In this document: piece by piece, positions 23,575 to 34,610 of the stretch
How positions within the stretch are numbered: position 1 is the first letter of the stretch
How the letters are laid out: every line of letters begins with the position of its first letter
Source of the DNA: Gordionus sp. m RMFG-2023
Taxonomy: Eukaryota; Nematomorpha; Gordioida; Chordodea; Parachordodidae
Length of the DNA: 64,000 nucleotides
NCBI RefSeq assembly: GCF_954871325.1
Contig: NC_088777.1
Location: 39,967,366-40,031,365, forward strand
Direction of reading: 5' to 3'
The notes under the pieces: model-generated
Seen by the model: the letters and a program-made list of their open reading frames with translations, nothing else
Databases searched by the model: none
What the model was told of the DNA's origin: nothing
Program-made: the position numbers and the translations under genes

Positions 23575-24141
23575 CAGCGTCTAAATGAGCGGGAGGGGTA
23601 GGAACAGTTTGCGTCCTATTTTTTAAGGGGGTAGGGGGTAATCTGCTTTAATGGGGGTAGGATAAATTTTTTGGGGGGTTATCTATCAAATTTTGAGATG
23701 AAATAGGATAAAATTTATTTCTGTAAAAATTAATACTTTTAGTATAGTATTATTATACTACAATTCATCGACCAAATCTATAGATTGCAAACAATCATAC
23801 ACATTGTTTTCCAAATAAACTGTAATTTAAAAGTTTAGATATTTTAGCAAGCTCATAATACCATAATAATTAATTCATTGTAAATAATGGAGGTTTTAAT
23901 TGAATTTATTATCTAAAAAATAAATTCTTTATATTCACAAAATATTGATAGTTGGTAGTAGAGATAGATTAATTTAAGTTATCCTCTATAAATTCTTTGA
24001 AAATAGTATCAATAAATAAATAGGTCAACATAATGATAAAGAGACACCGCCGCCAAATGAATTTTTTAGGGGGGGGGGGGGGTAGGCAAAGGTTTTTGAA
24101 GGGGGTTTACATCCAGTGAAAATTCTGTCATGTAGACGCTG
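23575..24141. mobile_element. 567-bp hAT-type MITE inside the Gypsy element
   Basis: Ends CAGCGTCTAAATGA and TCATGTAGACGCTG form a 14-bp inverted repeat with one mismatch. Flanks carry a perfect 8-bp duplication CCCTTAAG (23567-23574 and 24142-24149). Inside are G-rich tracts near both ends (GGGGGTAGGGGG and a run of about a dozen G) and A+T-rich sequence; no gene. It separates the RNase H and integrase parts of the Gypsy fossil. Confidence 0.92.
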
Positions 24142-24149
24142 CCCTTAAG

Positions 24150-24428
24150 ATACGCTTTGATCCGCCTCAATTCTCGATCTTTCAAAGTAATCCTTTTAAT
24201 TTCCTCCCACGTTACCGGCCCGCCTCTAGATATTCCAACCATAGTCCTAATCAATCCCTGCTCCCTTTCTTCTTCCCTTTCCTCTTGCTCTTTTTCCCTG
24301 AAATCTTCCCCTGCTCCGCATCTGGACGAAACATCTGGCAAATAATTTTCTCTCCCTCTGCGATATTTCACTTGGATGTCAAAACTTCTCACTAGCAGTA
24401 ACCATCTTTGTAACCGGGGGGATAGCAT
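24150..24428 (-). pseudogene. Gypsy fossil: RNase H end and linker
   Basis: The minus-strand frame reads RLQRWLLLVRSFDIQVKYRR and ENYLPDVSSR, the typical end of a Gypsy RNase H domain. The open frame formally continues into the MITE at 24141, which is not element coding sequence. Confidence 0.85.
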
Positions 24429-24946
24429 TAACTCTTTATTGTCCTTTTTGAATGTACAAGCGGCTTATGGTCCGTGTAAATAACAAATCTGCGTCCAATT
24501 AAATATTCGCGACACTTAGTTAGGCCGAAAATAAAGGCCAAATGCTTCTTGCTCAATCACTGAATATCTGGTCTACGCTGCCCTAAATATCCTTGAGAAA
24601 AATAATACAGGCCTTTCAACTTCATCAATATCATGTAACAAGGCTCCTCCTCAGGGTCGTAGCCAGGAATTTTCACTTAGGGGGGCCAAGTGCTTACTTG
24701 GGGGGGGGGCACTATTTTTTTAAAATCAAACAAATAATTACGCATTCATATAAATTTTTTCCTATTTTTATTAAAAATTTAGTAACAAAATAATACTATA
24801 ATATGAATATACAAAACAAAATAATACTATAATATGCATATACAAAACAAAATATTACTATAATAGAATACGGCGATTTTTATTTTTAAATTTTAATATA
24901 AATGAACTAAAAGATAAATTCTGCGTTATTCTTTTTTCATACGCCA

Positions 24947-26974
24947 TTAATACTTTAATGTAGAGAACGAGGCCTCACAAGAAGCCGTTGATATCCCAAT
25001 GATTATCGCTGCTGAGTAGCATTTATACAATTCTTTAAATGCATGATTATATTTTGTTTTATACATAATATGCAAGATATTTTCAAAATTATGATTTTCT
25101 TTAGCTTCCGAAGCTAGCAATCCTTTTGCTATCTTCATTTCATGATGCAGTGTTTCCATATTTAAGTTTAACAGGGATTTTAATGGGGCCATTTTATCTG
25201 ATAAAAAATAATCAGGGTCAAGGGGGGACAATGTATTAAAAGATGAAAAAAGATTAAAATCATCTTCTGTAAATCGGTCTAAAAAACGATCCACAAAGTT
25301 ATCTATAATTTCATAATATATCCTTTTTAAAGAACTCCAATTGGAGTCTTTTTCACAATCGAATTCTAGTTTGCTATCAACTAAAAAATCTTGGAAATTT
25401 TTAGGCGTTTTACGTACCCGTGATGATTTTTGGGGAGTAAGATTAAATTTTGATAGAAGTTTTTCAGCCTTAATCATAATCAAAGCAAAAGAATTATCAC
25501 TTCTTTTATTTTTTAATATATTGATAGTAGAATCAATACAATTTTTAGCATCCACTAGATTAGTACCTACTGATTGTAGATACTTATTTAGTGGATCTAT
25601 TGTAATTAATATCTCATAAATTACGATGGCTAATATAATGTAATTTATATTAATACATTGAGATAAAAGACCAGAGGCTTCGACTGAATCATGAATTGAA
25701 ACCTCTGAATTAAGAGTTCTATTAGAAAAGTAAAATAATACTTCACCAATAGCCTCAAAATTCTCATAAATAATGCGAGATGTTTCCAAATGACCAGGCC
25801 ACCTCTGGTCTAAAAGTCTCTTAAGGGTGTGGCCTGTATATTTACAGGATACGTTAAAACGCCTGAAAAAATTATACAATGCATTTGATAAATTAAAAAT
25901 ATTAGAAATAATAACAATATTATTATACCAATTTTGAACCACAAGATGCAACTTGTGGTTGTAGCAATGTATAAAAGGAACATTTTTATTAATTTTTTTT
26001 TGAAGAAGTGTTTGCACTCCTCCATTTCGGCCAGACATAACGTTTGCACCATCATATGCCTGGCTTATTATATTAGCTGAATTAATATTTAGATCAAGTT
26101 GCTTTAAAATGCAATCTGTAATGCTTTCAGCAGAAAGACACTCTAAATTAATGATTCCTATTATATTTTCTTGGATTTCCCTAGAAAAAATATAACGAAT
26201 TATTATGCTCAGGTTTTCACAACCTGAAGCATTTTTTGTCTCATCAGCCTTAAGACAAAAAAAGGGCATCTCGCTTTTATTATATTTGTCTGAAATATGT
26301 TCAAGCACCATATTTGCCATAATGAATATTACTTCGTTTTGAATCTGTGGTGATGTATACTGGGCATTTTGGGGTATAAATTTCATAATTTTATTTAATT
26401 CAGGGTCTTTTTGGATGGTGTAGGAAAATATTGCTATAAATAGCCCAGAAGAATAAATTATGTTCTCATCTTTTGCAGCATCCGTAATATTTGTTGAACC
26501 AGTCCCACGGAAAGGTAGCTCTTGTATGCTAAGAAATAGCATCAAATCAAATATTGATTTAATATAATAGTGATAACGATTAATTTGATCACCTCCCAAC
26601 ATTTTAGTTATTTCTGTACCTTTGTTTATATTTTGATTTTTATCATACAATATTGTAATTGAATTTAAAAGAGCTTTTGAGCTCTCGTGTTATAGCAGTC
26701 CCTTCTTGGCAGCTAACGCATTTTTCCAATTTCTGAATCCCGTTTGTCCAAATTCATCACTTGGATTACACAAGTATTTCCTACATGGAAAACGAAAGGC
26801 AGCGTCAGCTTCTACATTATACTCCAACCAGTCTCGGCCTCTATACCATGATTTTTGAAATGATCTTTGCCTTCCATGGATATCTTTTTTCACGTAATTG
26901 TTTAATTTGATTTGGTTTATCCTGGCCAAAATCACCTGGGATTTGAATTGAACCATTAGAGGACTTTTTTGACA
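24947..26974 (-). pseudogene. hAT transposase, TTF-type zinc finger plus RNase-H-like core
   Basis: From an acceptor ATTTTTAG near 26975 the minus strand encodes SNGSIQIPGDFGQDK, a TTF-type finger (FQKSWYRGRDWLEY, FPCRKYLC), then a long frame to a stop at 24947. The core contains LKADETKNASGCENLS (first catalytic Asp region), QAYDGANVMSGRNGG (second Asp), FIHCYNHKLHLVV, RWPGHLETSR, and the C-terminal SCEASFSTLKY dimerisation motif. This is the ZMYM1-like hAT family common in animals. Only two defects are seen: one frame change just upstream of the finger (about 26900) and one in-frame TAA near 26687 where relatives have Lys. Nearly intact. N-terminal exons lie beyond the inserted LTR element. 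Confidence 0.88.
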
Positions 26975-27279
26975 CTAAAAATATTATAATTAATAAATTG
27001 TAATAAGGGAAAGGGTCATAAATAATAATGGTCATCAGGATGGGCCAAGGAAGGGCCTGCTGAAAATGAACAAACACAAAATTTATCTTGTATTTAAGAT
27101 ACAAGTATTTGCTATACTGTAGTGCCCAACCCTGATGAAGATTATCAGTAAAGTTGATCAGTAAAATTATAGATATTCAGTATTAAAAACTAGAAAAAGG
27201 TCATAAACGTTATATCTTTAAAGATTAACAAAAAAATATAATATTTTTATATTTATAAATCAATTACTAGTTGCCTCTT

Positions 27280-27615
27280 TGCAAAGAATATGGTTGGTGA
27301 CGATATTGCGCGAGGTTCGAGTCAGTAAAAATATATTTTATTAACTCTATTGACTAATTTCTTTTTCTTTTCTTAAAGTATTTATACGTTTTTATAAAAT
27401 ATAAATTAGAATATAAACAAATATAAAAAATAAAATAATATAAAAAAAGTAAAGTTAAACCGAAAGTTATATAAATAAGGTTACGCAAAATAATAAGTAA
27501 TATAAGTTGAATTACAAAAATAAAAAGTTAAGTTGAAAAGATAAATTTGAATTCATAAAATGTAATATAAAAATAAAATTAGATTACAAAAATATATAAT
27601 TATAATAACGCAACA
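27280..27615 (-). repeat. LTR of the nested element, 3' copy
   Basis: 336 bp, apparently identical to 29229-29564, preceded by CTCTT. Confidence 0.93.
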
Positions 27616-28859
27616 TTCTCCCTCTTCTGATAATTTCATCGGAGAAGTCATAGAGAGTTTGTTGTTCTAGAAGTTTTTCCCGTTTCGATTGTATTCGGTT
27701 TCTTCTTGGTTAGCGCATAAGTCTCAAATGTTCTCGTAGGTTTGATGAAATCGTTGAACGTTATCGTTAGCTTGATATCCTTATCGTATTTCTCATATTT
27801 CATAATTAATCCAGTCGAATATTGGAATTTGGAATAAATCGGAATATATAATTTGGAATAGTTGATCAAATCAAATATATGAATATGCACGAATAACATT
27901 TTGAATTTCGGAACAATAAAATATATAATAAGGAATGATAATTTATGGAATAAGGAATAAAATTTTAATCCAGAATAAGGAATGATAAATTATAATAATT
28001 ATTATATTATTTTTAAGTTAATCATAGCGTTTTATACTTTTAGCGTTTTATGCGTTTTATATTTTTAGCGTTTTATATTTTTTGCGTTTTACATTTTTTA
28101 GCATTTCATATTTTATAAGCGTTTAATTTTTCGTGTTTTAGTGTTTAATTAATTTTTGTTTATTTTCTATCTCCCAGGTTAAAATATGCAAATAATATAT
28201 TATTCACATTTCCCTCTCTTTAAATAAAATTTTAAATTTCACACCCTAATTTTAATTCAAAAAAAAAAATTCTTCATAAGATGTTTTGAAAATTCACCAC
28301 ATAATTTAAATATATTTTTCTAAAATGAATGTTTTTTTACATAACTTTTTGTCTTCAAAGCTTTTAATTTCAAAAACTTTTTATCATATTAAGTATTACT
28401 TATAAGGGTTATTTGAATCAATCATGTGATTTAAAAATTACATTTTAACATATTTAAAATTAAGGTGTTTAGGATTTTTAATATTTTTAATTATATTTAA
28501 GAATTCATCTTTAGGTTTATGTTAATTTACAACAATTGGTCATCATTCAAGAAATCAAAAAATATCAATATTATCCATTATGATTTTACATTTTAGTAAT
28601 TTTAAAAATTTATAACATGCCTTTATCCTGGCATGAAATTTTAATTTATAATACTTCTTACGTGGATTAGAATAATAAGTAACCATCATTGGTCTCACAA
28701 AATAGAATTCATAACCTATCGTTCAACTTCCATATCAGTTCTTCCTAGGTTGTCACATTAGGTTAGGTGCTGGCTATTATATTCCAGTCCAACATCCAGA
28801 GCCGGGACACCATAAAGAAAGAAGCTTTTTGCATGAAAGAACGTACTAAGGTTTGATTC

Positions 28860-29205
28860 TTGGTCATCTCAGTAGTTTAGGTAGTCACAATAGATAAGGT
28901 AGTCATAACATCACAATAGATAAGGTAGTCATAATAGGTAGTCATCTCCATGGTTAAGCACAAGGTAGAGTCATAATAGGTAGTCATCTCCATAGGTTAA
29001 GCAATCAACACAATAGGTAGTCATATAAATAGAGTCATCTCAATGGATTAAACAATCGTCACAATAGGTAGTCTAAATAGAGTCATCTCAATGGATTAAG
29101 CAATCATCACAATAGGTAGTCATATAAATAGAGTCATCTCAATGGATTAAGCAATCGTCATAGATTAGATGGTCATCTCAGCAGATTAGGTAGTCATCTT
29201 TTTCT
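28860..29205. repeat. tandem repeats inside the nested LTR element
   Basis: Units of about 30-60 bp repeat phrases such as AATAGGTAGTCAT, AGAGTCATCTCAATGG and TTAAGCAATC. Non-coding; the array lies just inside the 5' LTR (element orientation). Confidence 0.8.
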
Positions 29206-29228
29206 AGTCCACCACCCAAAGGGCACCA

Positions 29229-29564
29229 TGCAAAGAATATGGTTGGTGACGATATTGCGCGAGGTTCGAGTCAGTAAAAATATATTTTATTAACTCTATT
29301 GACTAATTTCTTTTTCTTTTCTTAAAGTATTTATACGTTTTTATAAAATATAAATTAGAATATAAACAAATATAAAAAATAAAATAATATAAAAAAAGTA
29401 AAGTTAAACCGAAAGTTATATAAATAAGGTTACGCAAAATAATAAGTAATATAAGTTGAATTACAAAAATAAAAAGTTAAGTTGAAAAGATAAATTTGAA
29501 TTCATAAAATGTAATATAAAAATAAAATTAGATTACAAAAATATATAATTATAATAACGCAACA
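29229..29564 (-). repeat. LTR of the nested element, 5' copy
   Basis: 336 bp, apparently identical to 27280-27615, followed by CTCTT. Confidence 0.93.
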
Positions 29565-29735
29565 CTCTTGACAATGAGAGACTGAGCTGCTAGATGAAGA
29601 TGATTGAGTCTCTTCTTCGTCTTTATTTGTTTTAAAATCAAAATGTAATAATGAAACACCATAATCTCCTACTACTATTGATATTGTCAAAAATATAATA
29701 GAAAAATTTGGGTTAAATTTTAAACTATTTACCAT

Positions 29736-30101
29736 CTTCCTCCTCCTGAGTGTAGTGAGGATTATTTTCTAGATTATTAGCTTCATTCATATCTTGAAAT
29801 ATGAGTGAATATATTTATTTTAATAATTAAAATTATTATACAAAAATGATAATATTAATAATAAATGTCTGTCTCTTATCTTTTATAAAATAAATATATA
29901 TGAAATAATAATATATAGGTAATACCCTATATCAATATCATATAAGTCATGAAATAATAATATAAATTTATACTAACTATGAGAAGAATCAGTTTCTGAA
30001 ATTTCTGATGTAGTATTACTAGATGTTTGTAGAGGTGATGTTGCTTGACATTTGTTTAACTTTAACTTAAAATAAGAGTTAATAACTGATTGTTTCTTCA
30101 T
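29736..30101 (-). pseudogene. N-terminal exons of the TTF-finger hAT transposase
   Basis: On the minus strand an ATG at 30101 opens MKKQSVINSYFKLKLN and runs about 42 codons through a Ser/Thr-rich stretch, a typical start for ZMYM1-like transposases. A second piece near 29800-29740 reads NEANNLENNPHYTQEEEDG and meets a donor-like GATG|GTAAAT. How these exons splice to the body at 26974 is inferred; the large LTR insertion now lies in between. Confidence 0.55.
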
Positions 30102-30684
30102 AATTTTAAAATAAACGTTGTAAAATAAAATAACTGGTTATATATTATAATATAAATGTGATACCTATAGAGAATGTTATACACAACAAAAAAAATGAAA
30201 AAAAAATGAATGAATGATAATTTAATATTGGGTAAAAATAAAAATAAAACAGGATAGAAAAAAATTTACAAACTAGACATGTTTGTAGAATAAATATTCA
30301 AAATTTATTTTAAAAATATAAAAATAATCAATTCTAAATAGACATGTTTTTCGAATATTTTTGAATAAATATTCAAAATTTATATTAAAAATATAAAAAT
30401 AATCAATTCTAAAAAAAAATTTCAAATTTGGGGGGGGGGCAGAAAAATTTTTGGGGCCAAAGATTTTTTTGGGGGGCCGCCCCCCTCCCCCCGTGGCTAC
30501 GGCCCTGCTCCTCTTACACCTTTATTAGAAGCCTCCACCGCTAATATGACTTCCAATTTATTATTAAAACATACCAACACAGGTTCTTTTCCTATTCTAC
30601 ATTTCAATTCTTTGAATCACTCCTCTTGTTCACCCGTCCACTCAAACTTTTTTCCTTTCTTTAACAAGTGATATAACGACGCTG

Positions 30685-31472
30685 CTATTTGAGCAAAGCT
30701 TTCCACGGACCTATGATATTTACCATTCCCAAAAAGGCCTGTACCTCAGCTTTATTATTAGGTCTTATCATATTATTAATTCCTGTCATATTTCGGTCCA
30801 AAGGCCATACCTCATTTCCCGTGATCTTATGCCCCAAATATGTTACTCCAGTAACCCCCACCACACTTTTCTCCGCGCTGACCCTCAATCCTTTTTCTTT
30901 GATTCGTCGAAATACTTCGTCCAATCTCCTCTCATGTTGATGTCTTACCCGTCACCAACACATCATCCATATAATAAAATACCCCGTCCATTCCTTGGAA
31001 AACGGCTGCCATGGTACGTTGAAAAATAGGAGCCGAAACACTAAGTCCAAATGGTAATCTACAGAACGCGAACAATCCCTTAGGCGTGGTAATAGTTAAT
31101 ATCTTAATCTCCGGTCTTACACGTAATTGTAGATAAGCATTCGAAAAAACAACCTTAGAAAAATAAACGCTTCCCTTTAAATTGGCTAATATTTTTTCAA
31201 TCCTAGGCAACGGATATTTGACCTCCACAACTCAGGGATTTAACGTGACTCGAAAATCAGCTCATAAACAAAGTTTTCCATTGACTTTCTTCACAGGCAT
31301 CAGTGGAGTTGCCCACTTTGTATTCTACCGGACAAACAATTCCTCTTTGTACCCACTGATCCAATTCCAGTTCCACGTCTTTTCTCCACTCAAACGGAAT
31401 TCGTCGTAACGCACAAAATTTTGGAACACAACCATCTTTTAATTTAATGTCTACTTCATAATCTTGAGGCAT
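30685..31472 (-). pseudogene. Gypsy fossil: reverse transcriptase region
   Basis: Minus-strand frames show the RT blocks in order: RRIPFEWRKDVE, YPLPRIEKILANL, FCRLPFGLSVSAP, the catalytic YMDDVLVTG, and YLGHKITGN of the connection to RNase H. The hAT insertion at 24652-30507 separates it from the rest of pol. Broken in several places. Confidence 0.88.
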
Positions 31473-33376
31473 CCTAAGTCTTCGTTAAAAATTTCCTGAT
31501 AACTTTGCACTAATTTTCGAACTCCTTCTTGCACTTGGATCATAGCCAATTTTCTTCCCTCCTCCCCATTAGTTATCAATTCTTCTTCACTGGGCGCTGT
31601 CCTGTACTCAATTACTTTCCGATTTTCTGACATCTTCGCAGGCACCACTCTCTGCTTTTCTTGCTGCCATCCTACCTCCCCTTTCCCAATTTCTTCTTTC
31701 TCCTCCCTTCTCCTAATATCATGACCCTCCTTAACAGGTCTAACTTGCCCCGGGTAATTTTTATATATCTTCCTATTAACTTTATTCTCCCTTATTTCTC
31801 TACTAGAATTCCTTTCCCCTACTTCATTTCGATAATTGCTTCTTCCCATTTTGTTTCTTGCATTATCCTCCCGGGTTCCGCTTTTATTATCTTCTTTGGT
31901 TCCGCTCCTCAAATTATCGCTCCTATATTTGTTTCTCCTTATTTCGCTCCTTAAATTATCGCTCCTCGCATCACCGCTCTTAATTTATAGCTCCTTGAAT
32001 TATGTCGATTTGTTTCGCTCCCACAATTATCGCTCCTTGCATTATCACTCCTCGTTTCGCTCCTAAAGTTATTCTTTCTTATTCCGCTCCTTAAATTACC
32101 GCTCCTTGGATTATTTGGATCTGTTTCGCTCCTGGAATTGATTTTCCCTATTTCGCTCCTTGAATTATTTCCTCTGGTTTTCACATTAAACATGGTCTCA
32201 ATTCCGGGCAACACATTCTCTTCAACATCATAACAGCGTATTCCTCACTCGTTATTGGTATAAATATACCCCACCATGAATATACTTAAAAAAACTATAC
32301 CATGCACCAATTCAACCGCTTCTATATTCCGATTGATAATCCATAAATCTAATATTTCAACCCTTCCCTCCAATGTTGCGACAATCTCTATTCTACCCAT
32401 CACCGCCAACAAGGTCTCATCGAATTGTCTTATCCCCAACCCCTCATTCTCTATCGCTTCACCGGGCCAAATACTCTGATATCCGTTATATTCAATTACT
32501 GAAATAGCTGCTCCCGTATCAAACAACATGGGAACCATTCTCCCTCCTAAATTTATCATCACTCTTGGACATGGATCATGTACTAGACACTCTTGTAACA
32601 TATTTACACATCTCTCTTTATTTGTTTTTCTCCGATAAGACTTCTCTTTCGTTTCTTTCGACCCTCTCGTCTCGACCTGACTCGCAGATTTTTCGCTATT
32701 ATATAGTCACAAATATTTACAGTCCATCGCCAAATGTCCTTTTTCAAGGCATCGAAAACATTCCACCCTTCTCTCCCCTCCTTTTTGAATATTTACGGCT
32801 TGAACTCCTTCCCCTTTCTCCCATTCAATCGTCACATTCGAAGCATTCATACCCATTTCTCTCTTGGGAAAACCGCTTTTATTGTCATAATTGCTCGTAT
32901 TGCACTCCTCTTTATTATGCCCAACCCGACCACAACCCGCACATCTTATCTCTCTTGCTTACCTGGACAATAAGGAGCTATATGTCCCAACTTCCCACAA
33001 CCAAAATATTTTGAGCATATGACCTAGCTTACCACAATTATAACAACTCATTACTCCTCTTTTTTTGCGATTTAAAATCCTGTCTTATCTCCAACCTTCT
33101 CCCACGAGAATTTTCTCTAGACTTTCTATACGGTCGTAGCTCTTGATTGTCCTCGAAATTATGTTTATCCAAATTATATAAATCTTTATTTATATCACTC
33201 TCCTTCCACCCCTTAATTAACTCCTGAACAGGTAACCAGGTTACTTTACCCATCATATCGTCCTCTCCATTATGTCCCTCAATGGTTAATGTTTGTCCTT
33301 TTAATCTTACGCTGCGACTTCTTCTCATTCTCCTGCCCCAAACTAAACTACATACCCATATTAATAGTATAACCAA
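31473..33376 (-). pseudogene. Gypsy fossil: gag zinc knuckles, protease and repeat-rich linker
   Basis: Minus-strand frames near 32700-33050 show about four CCHC knuckles (CYNCGKLGH, FGCGKLGHIAPYC, CAGCGRVGHNKEEC, CFRCLEKGHLAMDC), typical of nucleocapsid. The protease active site LFDTGAAIS lies at about 32500-32530. Between protease and RT, at about 31830-32210, the sequence encodes Arg/Ser/Asn-rich imperfect repeats built on RSE or RSG units, unusual for Gypsy pol. Broken in several places. Confidence 0.8.
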
Positions 33377-33748
33377 CGCACCAAAAATATTGTATTGTAT
33401 CTCCCAGTATTTAACAAATTTTAAACTCTTTATCTCAACGTTATAAAAAATTTATAATTAATTTCAAAATAAAAATCTTGGTTACTTGCAATGTCAACAA
33501 GTAAGAAGTAACGTAAATAAGCCAATGATGCACATATACATCCACATATTTAAAAATATAAATTAACCTTTTCACTACGAATTACGTCCAATTGATTTAT
33601 ATGCGTAAAAATTTGGGCAGCACTTCCGTGTAACTGGCTTTTCAATAAAAATTTGGGTAAATTCGTCTAATAGAATTGTACACGTAAAAATTTTGACGCA
33701 CTTCCGTGTAACTCGCCTCTATTTGTGTACTAAATCCCTCGAATCTGC

Positions 33749-34056
33749 TCTGATTAATCCCTGGAATTTGCTCTAATGCAAACCTGCCCTTATGGCCTTT
33801 GATTAATCTCTGGAATTTGCTCTAATGCAAACCTGCCCTTATGGCCTTTGATTAATCTCTGGAATTTGCTCTAATGCAAACCTGCCCTTATGGCCTTTGA
33901 TTAATCTCTGGAATTTGCTCTAATGCAAACCTGCCCTTATGGCCTTTTATAATCTCTGGAATTTGCTCTAATGCAAACCTGCCCTTATGGCCTTTTATTA
34001 ATCTCTGGAATTTGCTCTAATGCAAACCTGCCCTTATGGCCTTTGATTAATTTCTG
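33749..34056. repeat. minisatellite of six 49-50-bp units in the Gypsy leader
   Basis: Six nearly identical units each contain GGAATTTGCTCTAATGCAAA and CCTGCCCTTATGGCCTTT. The array sits between the gag region and the primer site, in the untranslated leader of the element. No spacers, so not a CRISPR array. Confidence 0.9.
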
Positions 34057-34078
34057 GGTCAGAAACCTGATAATAATA

Positions 34079-34135
34079 CGAGCGTCGTGCTGATAACGCG
34101 AAGGTCGCTGGTTCGAGACTCGTCTTGGCCACCAC
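34079..34135 (-). promoter_or_regulatory. Gypsy primer-binding site with extended tRNA-Ile identity
   Basis: Directly inside the 5' LTR (element orientation) the strand reads TGGTGGCCAAGACGAGT, a primer site complementary to a tRNA 3' end. On the plus strand the identity goes much further: GAGCGTCGTGCTGATAACGC, AAGGTCG and GGTTCGA match the anticodon arm (anticodon GAT), variable loop and T arm of tRNA-Ile, ending in discriminator A and CCA at 34131-34134. About 55 nt resemble tRNA, three times the usual 18. The 5' half of a tRNA is not recognisable. An encoded CCA argues for copying from a mature tRNA rather than an inserted tRNA gene. Confidence 0.8.
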
Positions 34136-34605
34136 TAATAAAGTTTCACCTTTTCTTTTTTTCTGCTTATTATATTGGTACTTATATTTTTCTTTCCTTT
34201 GAAACAATATTTTATTTCTATTTTTTTTCCAAAATATAAAAAAAATCCTAATAATCTTCATTTCTATTTTTACTTTTTTTCAAAATATAAAAAAAAATTA
34301 ATAATAATATAAATTCTTTTTTTTTCTATATATAAATATCTATTTAATTAATGCATAATAATAAACAAAAAAAAATAATTTTTTTAATTTAAAAATAGCA
34401 ATTTTTTTAATTTAAAAATAGCAATTTTTTTAATTTAAAAATAGCAATTTTTTTAATAATATATCACAAGAATGAATGCGCAAAAAAAACAAAAAATATT
34501 AATCACAAATAAAAATTAAAAGAATGAATGCGGAAAAAAGAATATTAATCACAGAATACTGCTTATTTTACAAAATGACTCCACGCTAATACGATACACA
34601 TAACA
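34136..34605 (-). repeat. Gypsy 5' LTR (element orientation)
   Basis: Matches 21681-22145 and is followed by the AGATA duplication. A short internal phrase reading TTTTTAATTTAAAAATAGCAA is reiterated here three times. Confidence 0.88.
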
Positions 34606-34610
34606 AGATA

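Larger units (their letters stand above)
27280..29564 (-). mobile_element. young non-coding LTR element (TRIM/LARD-like) nested in the hAT
   Basis: Two 336-bp LTRs (27280-27615 and 29229-29564), identical wherever I compared them, flank about 1.6 kb without coding frames. Flanks carry the 5-bp duplication CTCTT (27275-27279 and 29565-29569). On the minus strand the LTR starts TGTTGCG and ends TTTGCA; directly inside the 5' LTR is TGGTGCCCTTTGGG, a plausible primer site, and directly before the 3' LTR is AGAAGAGGGAGAA, a clean purine tract. It has no gag or pol, so it needs enzymes from elsewhere. Identical LTRs make it the youngest layer of this nest. Confidence 0.93.
24652..30507 (-). mobile_element. 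hAT transposon, TTF-finger (ZMYM1-like) type
   Basis: Ends CAGGGTCGTAGCCAGG and CGTGGCTACGGCCCTG are inverted repeats with 8-bp flanks CTCCTCCT (24644-24651) and CTCCTCTT (30508-30515), 7 of 8 identical. Both ends carry runs of G or C. The transposase lies on the minus strand. A 2.3-kb LTR element is inserted at 27280-29564, in what appears to be an intron of the transposase gene; without it the transposon is about 3.6 kb. It sits in the pol region of the Gypsy fossil and is therefore younger. Confidence 0.93.
21681..34605 (-). mobile_element. Ty3/Gypsy LTR retrotransposon, broken, with nested insertions
   Basis: Direct repeats of about 465-470 bp (21681-22145 and 34136-34605) flank a minus-strand gag-pol fossil. 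In element orientation the LTR starts TGTTATGTGT. Flanks carry a 5-bp duplication AGATA (21676-21680 and 34606-34610). Order on the minus strand: CCHC zinc knuckles, aspartic protease, reverse transcriptase, RNase H, integrase, the Gypsy order. A purine-rich tract precedes the left LTR and a tRNA-Ile-type primer site follows the right LTR. Two DNA transposons have inserted: a MITE (23575-24141) and a large hAT (24652-30507). Without them it is about 6.5 kb. The coding region is broken in roughly ten places. The LTRs differ by a few percent, suggesting moderate age. Confidence 0.92.

Noticed and set aside
33749-34056. CRISPR-like repeat array
   Set aside because: Six contiguous 49-50-bp units without spacers: a minisatellite.
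34079-34135. A functional tRNA-Ile gene
   Set aside because: The 5' half (acceptor 5' strand and D arm) is not recognisable, the T stem is poorly paired, and CCA is encoded. Its position directly inside the LTR fits a primer site.
34034-34261. A 75-codon minus-strand protein
   Set aside because: It is a translation through the tRNA-like primer site and the LTR, with no family resemblance.
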